Positions 1 through 7,746 of a stretch of DNA of 25,763 nucleotides are shown here, piece by piece; position 1 is the stretch's first letter, and each line of letters opens with the position of its first letter. A program made the position numbers and the translations under genes. The stretch comes from JBHHZJ01 sp046758005 (GTDB lineage Bacteria; Pseudomonadota; Alphaproteobacteria; Kiloniellales; J153). Below the pieces are notes generated by a model. It ran no database searches. It was not told where the DNA came from and saw only the letters and a program-made list of their open reading frames with translations. The stretch spans positions 1 through 25,763 of the forward strand of contig JBHHZJ010000049.1 of NCBI GenBank assembly GCA_046758005.1, given 5' to 3'.

Positions 1-1858
1 GGCGCAGGTAGGGGTGGACCATGTCGCCCTGGATCGGCCCGGGGCGCACGATCGCCACCTCGATCACCAGGTCGTAGAAGCCGCGGGGTTTCAGGCGCGG
101 CAGCATGCTCATCTGGGCGCGGCTTTCGACCTGGAAGACGCCGAGCGAGTCGGCCTTGCACAGCATGTCGTAGACTTGCGCGTCCTCGGCCGGCACGGAG
201 GCGAGGCCGTGGCGCTCACCCGTGTGCTGCGCCAGCAGGTCGAAGCCCTTGCGCAGGCAGGTGAGCATGCCGAGGCCGAGCACGTCCACTTTCAGGATGC
301 CGAGCGCGTCGAGGTCGTCCTTGTCCCACTCGATGACCGTGCGCTCGGGCATGGCGGCGTTCTCGATCGGCACCAGCTCGTCGAGCCGGCCGCGGGTCAT
401 GACGAAGCCGCCGACGTGCTGCGACAGGTGGCGCGGGAAGCCGATCAGCTCGCGGACCAGATCGAGCGTCAGGCGCAGGCGCCGGTTGCCGGGATCGAGG
501 CCGAGCGCGCGCAGCTCGCCCTCGCCGACGCCCTCCCGGCTCCAGCCCCAGACCAGGCCCGAGAGCGCCGAGATCGTGTCGGCCGACAGGCCCATCGCCT
601 TGCCGACCTCGCGGACCGCGCCGCGGGTGCGGTAGCAGATGACGGTCGCGGCCAACCCGGCCCGCTCCCGGCCGTACTTGGCGTAGATGTACTGGATGAC
701 CTCCTCGCGCCGCTCGTGCTCGAAGTCGACGTCGATGTCGGGCGGCTCGCCTCTCTCGGCGCTGACGAAGCGCTCGAACAGAAGGTCGACGCGGGCCGGA
801 TCGACCGCGGTGATGCCCAGGCAATAGCACACCGCCGAGTTGGCCGCCGAGCCGCGGCCCTGGCACAGGATGCCGCGCGAGCGGGCGAAGCGCACGATGT
901 CGTGGACCGTGAGGAAATAGGGCGCGTAGCCGAGCTCGCCAATCAGCCGGAGCTCGTGATCGAGCGTGGCCTCGACGGCGCCGGGCACGCCGTCCGGATA
1001 GCGGGCGCTTGCGCCGATCCGGGTCAGGTGTTCGAGCTCCTCCTGCGCACTGCGCCCGGCGCCGGTCGCCTCGTCGGGGTACTCGTAGCGCAGCTCGTCG
1101 AGGCTGAAGCGGCAGCGCTCGGCGATCTCGCGGGTCCGGGCGAGCGCCCCGGGATGGTCGCGGAACAGGCGGGCCATCTCCTCCGGCGGCTTGAGGTGCC
1201 GCTCGGCGTTGGCCTCCAGGCGGAAGCCGGCCTCGTCGATGGTGCAGCGCTCGCGGATGCAGGTGAGCACGTCGAGCAGCGCCTTGCGCGCGGGGGCGTG
1301 CATGCGCACGTCGTTGGTCGCGACGAGCGGGGTGGCGCAGGCCCGCGCCAGCTCGGCCAGGCGGGCCAGGCGCCGGGCGTCGTCGCCGCGATAGAGCGCC
1401 TGCCCGGCCAGGAAGCAGGCGCCGGGAAAACGGCGGCCGAGCCGGGCAAGCGCCGCGCGGAAGGCCTTGTCGGGAACCTCCGGCGGCAGGACGATCAGCG
1501 CTTGCCCCTCACCGTGCGCCCCCAGCTCGGCGAGCGTGAAGCGGCATGCGCCCTTGCTCGCGCGCCGCTTGCCCAGGGTGAGCAGGCGGCAGAGCCGGCC
1601 GTAGGCGGCCCGGTCGCTCGGATAGCACAGAACCTCCGGCCCGTCCTCGGGCGCCAGGCGCGCGCCGACCAGCAGCTTGAGGCCCGCCTCCTTGGCCGCG
1701 ACGTGGGCGCGCACCACACCGGCCAGGGTGTTGCGGTCGGCGATCCCCAGCGCGGCCAGGCCCAGCGCCTTGGCCGTGACGACCAGCTCGTCCGGGTGCG
1801 AGGCGCCGCGCAGGAAGCTGTAGTTGCTGGTGACCTCGAGCTCGGCGTAGGCGGTCAT
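1..1858 (-). CDS. dnaE2: Error-prone DNA polymerase DnaE2 (ImuC), N-terminal 619 residues, cut by the window edge
   Basis: This is a C-family DNA polymerase alpha subunit of the DnaE2/ImuC type, the translesion polymerase of the ImuA-ImuB-DnaE2 mutasome that acts in SOS mutagenesis. Reading the minus strand from ATG at 1858 gives an uninterrupted frame to the window edge. It starts MTAYAELEVTSNYSFLRGAS, the usual beginning of the DnaE2 PHP domain. The palm motif PPDIDVDF places acidic residues at D374 and D376, and ILKVDVLGLG places the third at D525, so the polymerase triad looks intact. Family members are roughly 1,050-1,100 residues, so about 40% of the protein, including the later fingers and C-terminal parts, lies outside the window. 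The start overlaps the stop of the upstream small gene as ATGA, which suggests translational coupling. There is no strong Shine-Dalgarno sequence of its own. Regulation is expected from the LexA box ahead of imuA. Confidence 0.95.
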   Translation of the reverse strand, partial: MTAYAELEVTSNYSFLRGASHPDELVVTAKALGLAALGIADRNTLAGVVRAHVAAKEAGLKLLVGARLAPEDGPEVLCYPSDRAAYGRLCRLLTLGKRRASKGACRFTLAELGAHGEGQALIVLPPEVPDKAFRAALARLGRRFPGACFLAGQALYRGDDARRLARLAELARACATPLVATNDVRMHAPARKALLDVLTCIRERCTIDEAGFRLEANAERHLKPPEEMARLFRDHPGALARTREIAERCRFSLDELRYEYPDEATGAGRSAQEELEHLTRIGASARYPDGVPGAVEATLDHELRLIGELGYAPYFLTVHDIVRFARSRGILCQGRGSAANSAVCYCLGITAVDPARVDLLFERFVSAERGEPPDIDVDFEHERREEVIQYIYAKYGRERAGLAATVICYRTRGAVREVGKAMGLSADTISALSGLVWGWSREGVGEGELRALGLDPGNRRLRLTLDLVRELIGFPRHLSQHVGGFVMTRGRLDELVPIENAAMPERTVIEWDKDDLDALGILKVDVLGLGMLTCLRKGFDLLAQHTGERHGLASVPAEDAQVYDMLCKADSLGVFQVESRAQMSMLPRLKPRGFYDLVIEVAIVRPGPIQGDMVHPYLR

Positions 1859-2106
1859 GGATCTCGACCGTGATCGGTGTCGCGGTCCTCACGGATCAGC
1901 GACGCGCTGTCGGTCTGCGAAACGTCCGGCGTCATCGCGGCGATGCGCTCGGCCTGTTTGCGGAATTCCTCGGTCGACGGGCGGCTCGCCGCGTCGGTCA
2001 AGAGCACGCGCAGCTCCGCCTCCAGAGAGCGATGGTGGGCCTTGGCGCGCTGTTTCAGCTTCGCCACGACTTCGTCGTCCAGGTTGCGGATGGTTACAGT
2101 GGCCAT
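1855..2106 (-). CDS. FitA/VapB-like ribbon-helix-helix antitoxin, orphan, inside the mutasome operon
   Basis: This 83-residue protein begins MATVTIRNLDDEVVAKLKQR, the typical beta strand plus helix of a FitA/VapB-type ribbon-helix-helix (RHH) DNA-binding domain. It is followed by the second helix (HHRSLEAELRVLL) and an extended C-terminal tail with SLIREDRD, which resembles the toxin-binding tail of this family. A strong GGAGGGAGG ribosome site precedes the ATG. In ordinary modules the next overlapping gene encodes a PIN-domain toxin. Here the overlapping gene is dnaE2 (ATGA), and no PIN toxin is visible on either side. The gene lies 38 nt after imuB, within an operon that normally runs imuA-imuB-dnaE2. 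Base composition looks less GC-rich than the flanking polymerase genes, which suggests acquisition. It may be a stranded antitoxin, or it may have become a regulator of the cassette; the sequence does not decide this. Confidence 0.85.
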   Translation of the reverse strand: MATVTIRNLDDEVVAKLKQRAKAHHRSLEAELRVLLTDAASRPSTEEFRKQAERIAAMTPDVSQTDSASLIREDRDTDHGRDP

Positions 2107-2127
2107 CGCCTCCCTCCATTGCTGGCA

Positions 2128-2135
2128 TAGCGCTA
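2128..2135. promoter_or_regulatory. Short palindrome TAGCGCTA upstream of the RHH gene, possible operator
   Basis: An 8-bp perfect palindrome, TAGCGCTA, lies in the 38-nt gap between imuB and the RHH antitoxin gene, just upstream of its ribosome site. RHH antitoxins commonly bind short palindromes ahead of their own gene, so an autoregulatory operator is plausible. An 8-mer palindrome can easily arise by chance. Confidence 0.22.
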
Positions 2136-2144
2136 GCACCGGTT

Positions 2145-3878
2145 TCACGCGAACATCCCGTGCACGAACCAGCGCCCGGCGGCGCGGTAGAGCCAGTAGC
2201 GCCGGCCGGCCTCGTCCTCGACGCGGAAGTAGTCGCGCGCCGGCGCCGCGGCCGCCTCGGCACGGTCCAGCCACCACTCGGGCGCGATGCGCTCCGGCCC
2301 CTCGGCGCGCACGACCCGGTGGCGCAGGCGGCGCCAGCGGAACTGCACCGGCGGGTGGTCGGGCAGGAGCGCGACCGCCTCGACCGGCTCCGGCCGCGGC
2401 AGGAGGCGCACGGGGCGCGGCCGGAGCGCCCAGGGCTGCGCGCCGGACCAGACCCCGGCGGCGTCCTCCAGGGCCGGGGCGGCGGCGGCCGCCCGCTCGG
2501 GAATATGGCTTTCGCGCGGGACCGGGCGCACGACGTTGCCGAGGCCGAGGCGGCTGCCCAGGCGGTCGATCAGCGCCGGCAGGCCGCCGGCCGCGCCCGC
2601 CCGGGTGCCGGCGAGGGTCAACTGCAGGGCGCTCAGGTCCTCGGTGACGGGGGCGGCGAGCGTCATGACCTCGACGCCGAAGCCGGGATCGATCCTGTCC
2701 AGGTGCTCGGCGAACAGGCGCGCGAGGTGCGCCGGATCGCGGCTCGCCCGGCTGGTTCCGAGGCAAAGGCGGCGCAGCGTGCCGTCGACCCGGTACAGGC
2801 CAAGCTCGAGCCGGCGGGCGCCGCGCTGGTCCGCCTCGAGGCGGCGGGTGAGCGCGCCGAGCAGGCGCTCGAGGCCGCGGGCGATGTCCTCTGCCGCTGC
2901 GATGGGCTCGGCGAAGACTTGACGGACCAGGTGCGGCGGCACGGGCCGGCGCGGCAAAATCGGCTCCGCTTCGCGGCCGAGCGCCTGGGCGAGGCGGCGC
3001 GCGAGGAGCGGCCCGAAGCGCGGCTCGAGCGCCGCCGGCGGCACGGCGAGGAGGTCGCCGACCCGGCGCAGGCCCAGGCGCTCCAGCAGTTCGACCGTGG
3101 CCGGCGGCAGGCGCAGGGCGGCCGGCGGGAGGGGGGCGAGCGCTTCGCGCGCCGCGCCGGGCGGCACGACGGTCCAACGCCGCGGCCCGGGTTCGGCGAA
3201 GCGGGCGAGCGCCCAGGCCGCCCCGGCGCCCTCGGCGAGCGCGGCCCGGGCGGCGAAGCCCAGGCGTCCCACCCGGTGCACCAGGTCGGCGAGCAGCGCG
3301 TCCTCGCCGCCGAAGAGATGGGCGCACCCGGTCACGTCGAGCAGGATCCCGGCGGCCCCGGCCGCATCGCCGCCGCCCGCTTGGCAGCCACCGGCGTCGA
3401 CCGCCGCCCAGGGCGTGTAGCAGCCGCACCACTCGGCCAGGCGCGCGAGCGCCGCGGCATCGCCGGCCGGATCGTGCGGTGCCGTCTCCAGGTCCGGCGC
3501 CAGGGCGCGGGCCTCGGCCAGCGGCAGGCCGGGGCCGAGCCCCTCGGCCGCGGCCGCGGCGTCGACCGCGGCGAGCACGAGGCGCCCGCGCTCCTGCGCG
3601 ACCAGGGCGAGCGGCCGGGCCTCGGCGTTTGCAGGCCGGGGAATCGCCCCCACCCTCCCCCGCCGAGCGGAAGGGGGTGAACCATCGGCGCAGCCATTTC
3701 TTCCCTCCCCCCTTGCGGAAGAGGGCCAGGGGGGATGAAGTTCCTGGGTTTGAGTCCGTGCCCTAGCCGGCCATCCGCGCGCCCGGCATCCCGCCGCCAC
3801 GCGCTCCGGCGGGCGTTGATTCCGGCGCCACAGATCCGTCGCGAAGCGCGGCAGCCAGAGCGAAACCACCCGTCGCAT
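2145..3878 (-). CDS. imuB: ImuB, catalytically inactive Y-family polymerase-like mutasome subunit, with an N-terminal insertion
   Basis: ImuB is the Y-family-like adaptor that bridges ImuA, DnaE2 and the beta clamp in the mutasome. The chosen ATG at 3878 gives MRRVVSLWLPRFATDLWRR, the conserved ImuB N-terminus; an in-frame start 15 nt upstream lacks that support. The body contains ARPLALVAQERGRLVL and the GLGPGLPLAEARALAP helix, followed by the polymerase-like and little-finger-like regions. The C-terminus ends DYFRVEDEAGRRYWLYR...WFVHGMFA, as in alphaproteobacterial ImuB. The family usually lacks the acidic catalytic residues of active Y polymerases, and I see none here. About 60 residues (roughly 24-85, Pro/Arg/Gly-rich) separate the N-terminal block from ARPLALV. 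This matches repeat DNA inserted in frame. The 5' end overlaps imuA by 116 nt in another frame. Length is 577 residues. Confidence 0.93.
   Translation of the reverse strand: MRRVVSLWLPRFATDLWRRNQRPPERVAAGCRARGWPARARTQTQELHPPWPSSARGEGRNGCADGSPPSARRGRVGAIPRPANAEARPLALVAQERGRLVLAAVDAAAAAEGLGPGLPLAEARALAPDLETAPHDPAGDAAALARLAEWCGCYTPWAAVDAGGCQAGGGDAAGAAGILLDVTGCAHLFGGEDALLADLVHRVGRLGFAARAALAEGAGAAWALARFAEPGPRRWTVVPPGAAREALAPLPPAALRLPPATVELLERLGLRRVGDLLAVPPAALEPRFGPLLARRLAQALGREAEPILPRRPVPPHLVRQVFAEPIAAAEDIARGLERLLGALTRRLEADQRGARRLELGLYRVDGTLRRLCLGTSRASRDPAHLARLFAEHLDRIDPGFGVEVMTLAAPVTEDLSALQLTLAGTRAGAAGGLPALIDRLGSRLGLGNVVRPVPRESHIPERAAAAAPALEDAAGVWSGAQPWALRPRPVRLLPRPEPVEAVALLPDHPPVQFRWRRLRHRVVRAEGPERIAPEWWLDRAEAAAAPARDYFRVEDEAGRRYWLYRAAGRWFVHGMFA
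3647..3740. repeat. GC-rich palindromic repeat-like segment inserted in frame within imuB
   Basis: Two adjacent imperfect hairpins are visible. One runs from CCCCACCCTCCCCC to GAAGGGGGTG (about 3647-3679). The other runs from CTTCCCTCCCCCC to GGGGGGATGAAG (3700-3740). C-rich and G-rich arms with short loops of this kind are typical of dispersed intergenic repeats in GC-rich proteobacteria. Here the segment is translated as the odd ImuB linker and introduces no stop or frameshift. The full inserted stretch could reach from about 3624 to 3762, but the exact edges need comparison with relatives. Confidence 0.6.
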
Positions 3879-4638
3879 CGTCCCACTCCACAAGCCACTG
3901 CCCCGGCGCCGCGCCGCGGCAGCGCAGCAACTCGACCGCCCAGCGCGGCCGGCCCGGCAGTTTCTCGACCGCCGCCCCCGACAAGGGCTCCCCGGCCGGG
4001 CACGCGAGGGTCGCGGAGCGCGCCGGCGCGGCCCGCCAGCGGGTCAGCGCGCTCGACGGGGCCGGCGCGCGCCGGGCGGGGCGCAGCCGGCGGCGCAGCA
4101 GGAAGGCGGTGACGCCGCCCGCCTCGGCGGCCAGCTGCAGGCGCCGGCCGGCGCAGCGCTCGAGCGTCTCGACCTCGCCGACCACGGCCGCAAGATCGGC
4201 ACAACGCAAGCCCTCCTCCATGGCCCAGAGAACGTCCGCCTCGCCGCCCGCGCGGACCAGGATCAGACGTCCGGGATCGAGGCCGAAGGCGGCCAGGCCG
4301 GGGGCATACAGGTCGCGCCAGCAGCCGACCCAGAGGATCGGCGCCCGGCCCGGCGCGGCGGCGCTCAGACGGGCGAGCAGCGCGAGGCAGAAGCCCGTGG
4401 CCGCCCCGTCGTCCCATTCCGCGCGGGCCCCCTCGATCTCGTGCAGGCAGGCAAGCGGCAATCCGCCGCCCGGCAGATGCCGGTCGAGCGCCGCCACCCC
4501 GAGCGGCAGGACCCGCCGCCCGCCCGCGCCGCCGGCGCCGACCTCCAGGGCGCGGATGCGCGCGCGCAGCGCCGCAAGCCCGGCTTCCCGGCTTGCCTCG
4601 CGCGTGGTGGGCGCCTCGGACGTGGAAAGAGCGGACAT
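3763..4638 (-). CDS. imuA: ImuA, RecA-like mutasome/SOS protein
   Basis: ImuA is a RecA/SulA-like protein that works with ImuB and DnaE2 in damage-induced mutagenesis. The 291-residue product from ATG 4638 contains LRARIRALE, then VLPLGVAALDRHLPGGGLP and LHEIEG, which correspond to the degenerate RecA-fold core of this family. The C-terminus has WAVELLRCRG and WLVEWDDATGGF. The frame stays open to 4716, but a start there would place the LexA box and promoter region inside the gene, so MSALSTSEAP at 4638 is preferred. Its 3' end overlaps imuB by 116 nt. The last 15 or so residues (AGARGGGMPGARMAG) look unconserved. Confidence 0.9.
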   Translation of the reverse strand: MSALSTSEAPTTREASREAGLAALRARIRALEVGAGGAGGRRVLPLGVAALDRHLPGGGLPLACLHEIEGARAEWDDGAATGFCLALLARLSAAAPGRAPILWVGCWRDLYAPGLAAFGLDPGRLILVRAGGEADVLWAMEEGLRCADLAAVVGEVETLERCAGRRLQLAAEAGGVTAFLLRRRLRPARRAPAPSSALTRWRAAPARSATLACPAGEPLSGAAVEKLPGRPRWAVELLRCRGAAPGQWLVEWDDATGGFALAAALRDGSVAPESTPAGARGGGMPGARMAG

Positions 4639-4676
4639 GGGCGTTCGCGCAGAATGGTCGTTCAGCGGATTTGTAT

Positions 4677-4691
4677 GTTCGTGTTTCGTTC
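4677..4691. promoter_or_regulatory. LexA (SOS) box, GTTC-N7-GTTC, upstream of imuA
   Basis: The sequence GTTCGTGTTTCGTTC is a perfect match to the direct-repeat LexA operator of Alphaproteobacteria (GTTC-N7-GTTC). It lies 38 nt upstream of the imuA ATG (GAAC-N7-GAAC in the imuA direction). An AT-rich ATACAAAT on the imuA strand directly beside it could be the -10 element, so LexA would block polymerase. This predicts SOS induction of the whole imuA-imuB-RHH-dnaE2 operon. Confidence 0.88.
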
Positions 4692-4712
4692 TATCTGGAC
4701 CGGTGCCGGGAG

Positions 4713-5387
4713 TCAAGTCGCGACCGGCCGCCCTCCCCTGCCGGCGATCCGCCCGGCCGCGATGGCCCGGCGCAAGCGCCGCGCCGCCGCCTCGGGATCG
4801 GCGGCGGCGCAGATCGCCGAGACCACGGCCACGCCGGCCACGCCGCTCGCCGCCACCTCGGCGGCGTTTTCTTCGTCGATCCCGCCGATCGCCACCACGG
4901 GCAACGGTATCGCCCGCTTCAGCGCGGTCAGGCCCGCGATCCCGATCGCAGCCCCGGCGTCGGGCTTGGTCGCCGTCGGATAGACCGAGCCCACGCCCGC
5001 GTAGTCGGCGAGCGCCGGATCGACCCGGGCGGCCTCCTCCGGCGTGCCTGCCGAGACCCCGACGATCTTCTCCGGACCGAGGACTTCCCGCGCCCGCGCC
5101 GCGTCGAGGTCGTCCTGGCCCAGGTGGACGCCGTCGGCACCGGCGGCGCGCGCGACCTCGACCCGGTCGTTGACGATGAGCGGAATCCCGTGCGCGGCCA
5201 GCGAGGCCCTGAGCCGGCGGGCGAGGTCCGCGACCCGCGCGTCGGGCAGCGTCTTCTCGCGCAGTTGGACCATCGTCACGCCGCCCCGGACCGCCGCGGC
5301 CACCACCTCCTCGAGCGGGCGGCCCGCGACCGCGTCCGTCCCGGCGACGAGGTAGAGCGTGAGGTCGAAGGCGCGTCGTGCGTTCAT
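4713..5387 (-). CDS. thiE: Thiamine-phosphate synthase
   Basis: ThiE joins the hydroxymethylpyrimidine diphosphate and thiazole phosphate moieties to form thiamine monophosphate. The 224-residue protein from ATG 5387 is a single TIM barrel with the family's landmarks: QLREK (41-45), ND (73-74) and HLGQDD (88-93). GVGSVYPTATK (131-141) is the phosphate/pyrimidine loop, VAIGGI is at 165-170 and VVSAI at 188-192. The frame extends upstream, but the extra N-terminus is not family-like. It stands alone here without other thi genes, and I see no obvious TPP riboswitch in the short 88-nt gap to divergent pyrE. Its 3' end is only 21 nt from the imuA LexA box. Confidence 0.93.
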   Translation of the reverse strand: MNARRAFDLTLYLVAGTDAVAGRPLEEVVAAAVRGGVTMVQLREKTLPDARVADLARRLRASLAAHGIPLIVNDRVEVARAAGADGVHLGQDDLDAARAREVLGPEKIVGVSAGTPEEAARVDPALADYAGVGSVYPTATKPDAGAAIGIAGLTALKRAIPLPVVAIGGIDEENAAEVAASGVAGVAVVSAICAAADPEAAARRLRRAIAAGRIAGRGGRPVAT

Positions 5388-5412
5388 GAGCGTGGTCGTC
5401 CGGGCCGCCGAT

Positions 5413-5441
5413 TTGCGAGTCCGCACCTCACCCGATATCTG
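5413..5441 (+). promoter_or_regulatory. Possible sigma-70-type promoter for pyrE
   Basis: TTGCGA, a 17-nt spacer and TATCTG lie in the thiE-pyrE gap, 35 nt before the pyrE ATG. The spacing is ideal but the -10 match is weak. The local AT-rich patch (GATATCTGATATTT) stands out from the GC-rich surroundings. Confidence 0.3.
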
Positions 5442-5475
5442 ATATTTAGTGTCGGGCCAACCACCGAGGAACCGC

Positions 5476-6168
5476 ATGCCCGAGATCGGCGAAGCCGCGC
5501 GCGTCACCGCCGGCGTCCTGATGGACATCGAGGCCATCCTGTTCCGCCCGGACGACCCCTTCATCTTCACCTCCGGGCGGGCGAGCCCGGTCTACGTGGA
5601 CTGCCGCAAGGTCATCTCGTACCCGCGCGAGCGGCGCACGCTCATGGACCTCGCCGTCGCGCTGATCGAGCGCGAGGTCGGCACGGGCGCGATCGACGTG
5701 GTGGCCGGCGGCGAGACCGCGGGCGTCCCGTTCGCCGCCTGGATCGCGGATCGTCTGGAGCTGCCCATGATCTATGTGCGCAAGGCGCCCAAGGGCTTCG
5801 GCCGCAACGCCAGGATCGAGGGCGCCTTCGCCGAGGGAGCGCGCGTCCTGCTGGTCGAGGACCTGGCCACCGACGGCGGCTCGAAGATCAACTTCGTCGA
5901 GGCGATCCGCGCGGCCGGCGGAGAGATCGGGCATGCCTTCGTGCTGTTCCACTACGGCATCTTTCCGCAAGGCATCGCGGCGCTGGCGGAGCGCGGCGTG
6001 CGGCTGCACGCGCTCGCCACCTGGTGGGACGCGCTCGCGCTCGCCGAAGGGCGCGGCTACCTCAGCGCCGAGGGCCTGGCCACGGTGCGCGCCTTCCTGA
6101 TGGACCCGGACGCCTGGTCGGCCGCGCACGGCGGCAAGACCGGCGCGGAATTGGCCGCCGGGACGTAG
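5476..6168 (+). CDS. pyrE: Orotate phosphoribosyltransferase
   Basis: PyrE transfers phosphoribose from PRPP to orotate to give OMP in de novo pyrimidine synthesis. The 230-residue product shows FTSGRASPVYVDCRK near the N-terminus and GGETAGVPFA at 79-87. The flexible-loop region is VRKAPKGFGRNARIEG (101-116), and the PRPP-binding motif is VLLVEDLATDGGSK (124-137), a form common in alphaproteobacterial PyrE. ATG 5476 is preferred over an in-frame GTG at 5449 because GAGGA lies 5 nt upstream. It is a single gene here, 50 nt before the aldehyde dehydrogenase. Confidence 0.94.
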   Translation: MPEIGEAARVTAGVLMDIEAILFRPDDPFIFTSGRASPVYVDCRKVISYPRERRTLMDLAVALIEREVGTGAIDVVAGGETAGVPFAAWIADRLELPMIYVRKAPKGFGRNARIEGAFAEGARVLLVEDLATDGGSKINFVEAIRAAGGEIGHAFVLFHYGIFPQGIAALAERGVRLHALATWWDALALAEGRGYLSAEGLATVRAFLMDPDAWSAAHGGKTGAELAAGT

Positions 6169-6218
6169 GACCTGACCGCAACGGCGGCCGCGGCGCGAGA
6201 CAATGCAGGGAGCGTGTG

Positions 6219-7706
6219 ATGAGCGACTTGAAGACCTACAAGATGTACATCGGCGGGCAGTGGTGCGACCCCGCCGCGGGCGAGTGGTTCGACTCCTTCA
6301 ACCCCTATACCGGCAAGCCCTGGGCGCGCATGCCGCGCGGCACGGCCGAGGATGTCGAGCGCGCGGTCGAGGCCGCCTACGGCGCCTTCACGAGCGGCGA
6401 CTGGCCGCGGCTCAACCCAACGCAGCGCGGCGCGCTGCTGCGCCGGCTCGGCGACCTGGTCGCGGAAAACGCCGAATTCCTGGCAAAGGTCGAGGTCCAG
6501 GACAACGGCAAGCTGATCGCCGAGATGGGCGGGCAACTGCGCTACGTCCCCCAGTGGTACTATTACTTCGGCGGCCTGGCCGACAAGATCGAGGGCGCGG
6601 TCATCCCGACCGACAAGCCCAACGTGTTCAACTACACGCGCCACGAGCCGCTCGGCGTGGTCGCCGCGATCACGCCGTGGAACTCACCGTTGCTGCTGAC
6701 CGCCTGGAAGCTCGCGCCGGCCCTGGCCGCGGGCAACACCGTGGTCCTCAAGCCCTCGGAATTCACCTCCGCCTCGGCGCTCGAGTTGGTCCGGCTCGTG
6801 GAGCAGGCCGGCTTCCCGCCCGGTGTCGTGAACGTGATCACCGGCTTCGGCAAGGAGGTCGGCGAGCCGCTGGTCGGCCATCCAAGGGTCGCCAAGGTCG
6901 CCTTCACCGGCGGCGAGATGAGCGGCCAGCGGGTCTACGAGACCGCGGCCAGGGGCCTGAAGAAAGTCAGCCTGGAGCTGGGCGGCAAGTCGCCCAACAT
7001 CGTCTTCGACGACGCCGACCTCGACAACGCGGTCAAGGGCGCGATTTCCGGCATCTTCGCCGCGACGGGCCAGACCTGCATCGCGGGCTCGCGCCTCCTG
7101 GTCCAGGAATCGATCCACAACGAGTTCGTCGACCGCCTAGTCGCCTTCGCCAAGACCGCGCGCATGGGCAACCCGATGTCGCTGGAAACCCAGGTCGGCC
7201 CGGTGACCACCATCCCGCAGTACGAGAAGATCCTCGGTTACATGGAGGTCGCCAAGGGCGAGGGCGCCGAATGCGTGCTCGGCGGCGGCAAGGCCGCGCG
7301 GCCGGAATGCGGCGAGGGCTGGTTCGTCGAGCCGACCATCTTCACCAACGTCAGCAACGACATGCGCATCGCCCAGGAGGAGGTCTTCGGCCCGGTCCTG
7401 TCGGTCATTCCGTTCCGCGACGAGGACGAGGCGGTGCGCATCGGCAACGACATCCTCTACGGGCTGGCGGCCGGGGTGTGGACCCAGAGCATGCGCCGCG
7501 CCATCACCATGGCGGAGCGCCTGCAGGCCGGCACCGTCTGGGTCAACATGTACCGGGCGGTGAGCTACACCTCGCCCTTCGGGGGCTACAAGCGCTCGGG
7601 CCTGGGCCGCGAGAACGGCAAGGACGCGATCCACGAGTACCTGCAAACCAAGAGCGTGTGGATCAACCTGGCCGAGGAGGTGCCCAACCCGTTCGTGATG
7701 GGGTGA
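6219..7706 (+). CDS. NAD(P)-dependent aldehyde dehydrogenase
   Basis: This 495-residue enzyme belongs to the classical aldehyde dehydrogenase superfamily, which oxidises aldehydes to carboxylic acids. It has the oxyanion Asn in TPWN (N155), the cofactor lysine in LKPSE (K178), the general base in LELGG (E253) and the catalytic cysteine in GQTC (C287). EEVFGPV and the C-terminal SPFGGYKRSGLGRENG are also present. The cofactor motif reads FTGG rather than the more usual FTGS. The opening KMYIGGQW is typical of the broad-specificity betaine/phenylacetaldehyde-like group, so the substrate cannot be assigned. A GGGAGCG ribosome site precedes the ATG. It may be co-transcribed with pyrE (50-nt gap), without an obvious functional link. 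Confidence 0.93.
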   Translation: MSDLKTYKMYIGGQWCDPAAGEWFDSFNPYTGKPWARMPRGTAEDVERAVEAAYGAFTSGDWPRLNPTQRGALLRRLGDLVAENAEFLAKVEVQDNGKLIAEMGGQLRYVPQWYYYFGGLADKIEGAVIPTDKPNVFNYTRHEPLGVVAAITPWNSPLLLTAWKLAPALAAGNTVVLKPSEFTSASALELVRLVEQAGFPPGVVNVITGFGKEVGEPLVGHPRVAKVAFTGGEMSGQRVYETAARGLKKVSLELGGKSPNIVFDDADLDNAVKGAISGIFAATGQTCIAGSRLLVQESIHNEFVDRLVAFAKTARMGNPMSLETQVGPVTTIPQYEKILGYMEVAKGEGAECVLGGGKAARPECGEGWFVEPTIFTNVSNDMRIAQEEVFGPVLSVIPFRDEDEAVRIGNDILYGLAAGVWTQSMRRAITMAERLQAGTVWVNMYRAVSYTSPFGGYKRSGLGRENGKDAIHEYLQTKSVWINLAEEVPNPFVMG

Positions 7707-7746
7707 TGCCGACAAGCGCACGAGGTGACTCGGGCGCCCATCGGTA

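Noticed and set aside
14..1873. Very long open frame on the plus strand opposite dnaE2
   Set aside because: It is antisense to a clear DnaE2 frame, has a biased low-complexity composition (Ala, Arg, Gly, Asp, His), and matches no family. Such frames are common in GC-rich DNA.
4643..4663. Second LexA-like site (GTTC...GTTC) near the imuA start
   Set aside because: The spacing is 13 nt instead of 7, so it does not fit the operator.
5388..5475. TPP riboswitch upstream of thiE
   Set aside because: The 88-nt gap is shared with the pyrE leader and shows no conserved thi-box sequence.
4593..6218. Plus-strand frame open from 4593 into the aldehyde dehydrogenase, suggesting a much longer fusion
   Set aside because: The upstream part crosses antisense thiE and out-of-frame pyrE and is not protein-like. 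The dehydrogenase has its own ATG and ribosome site at 6219.
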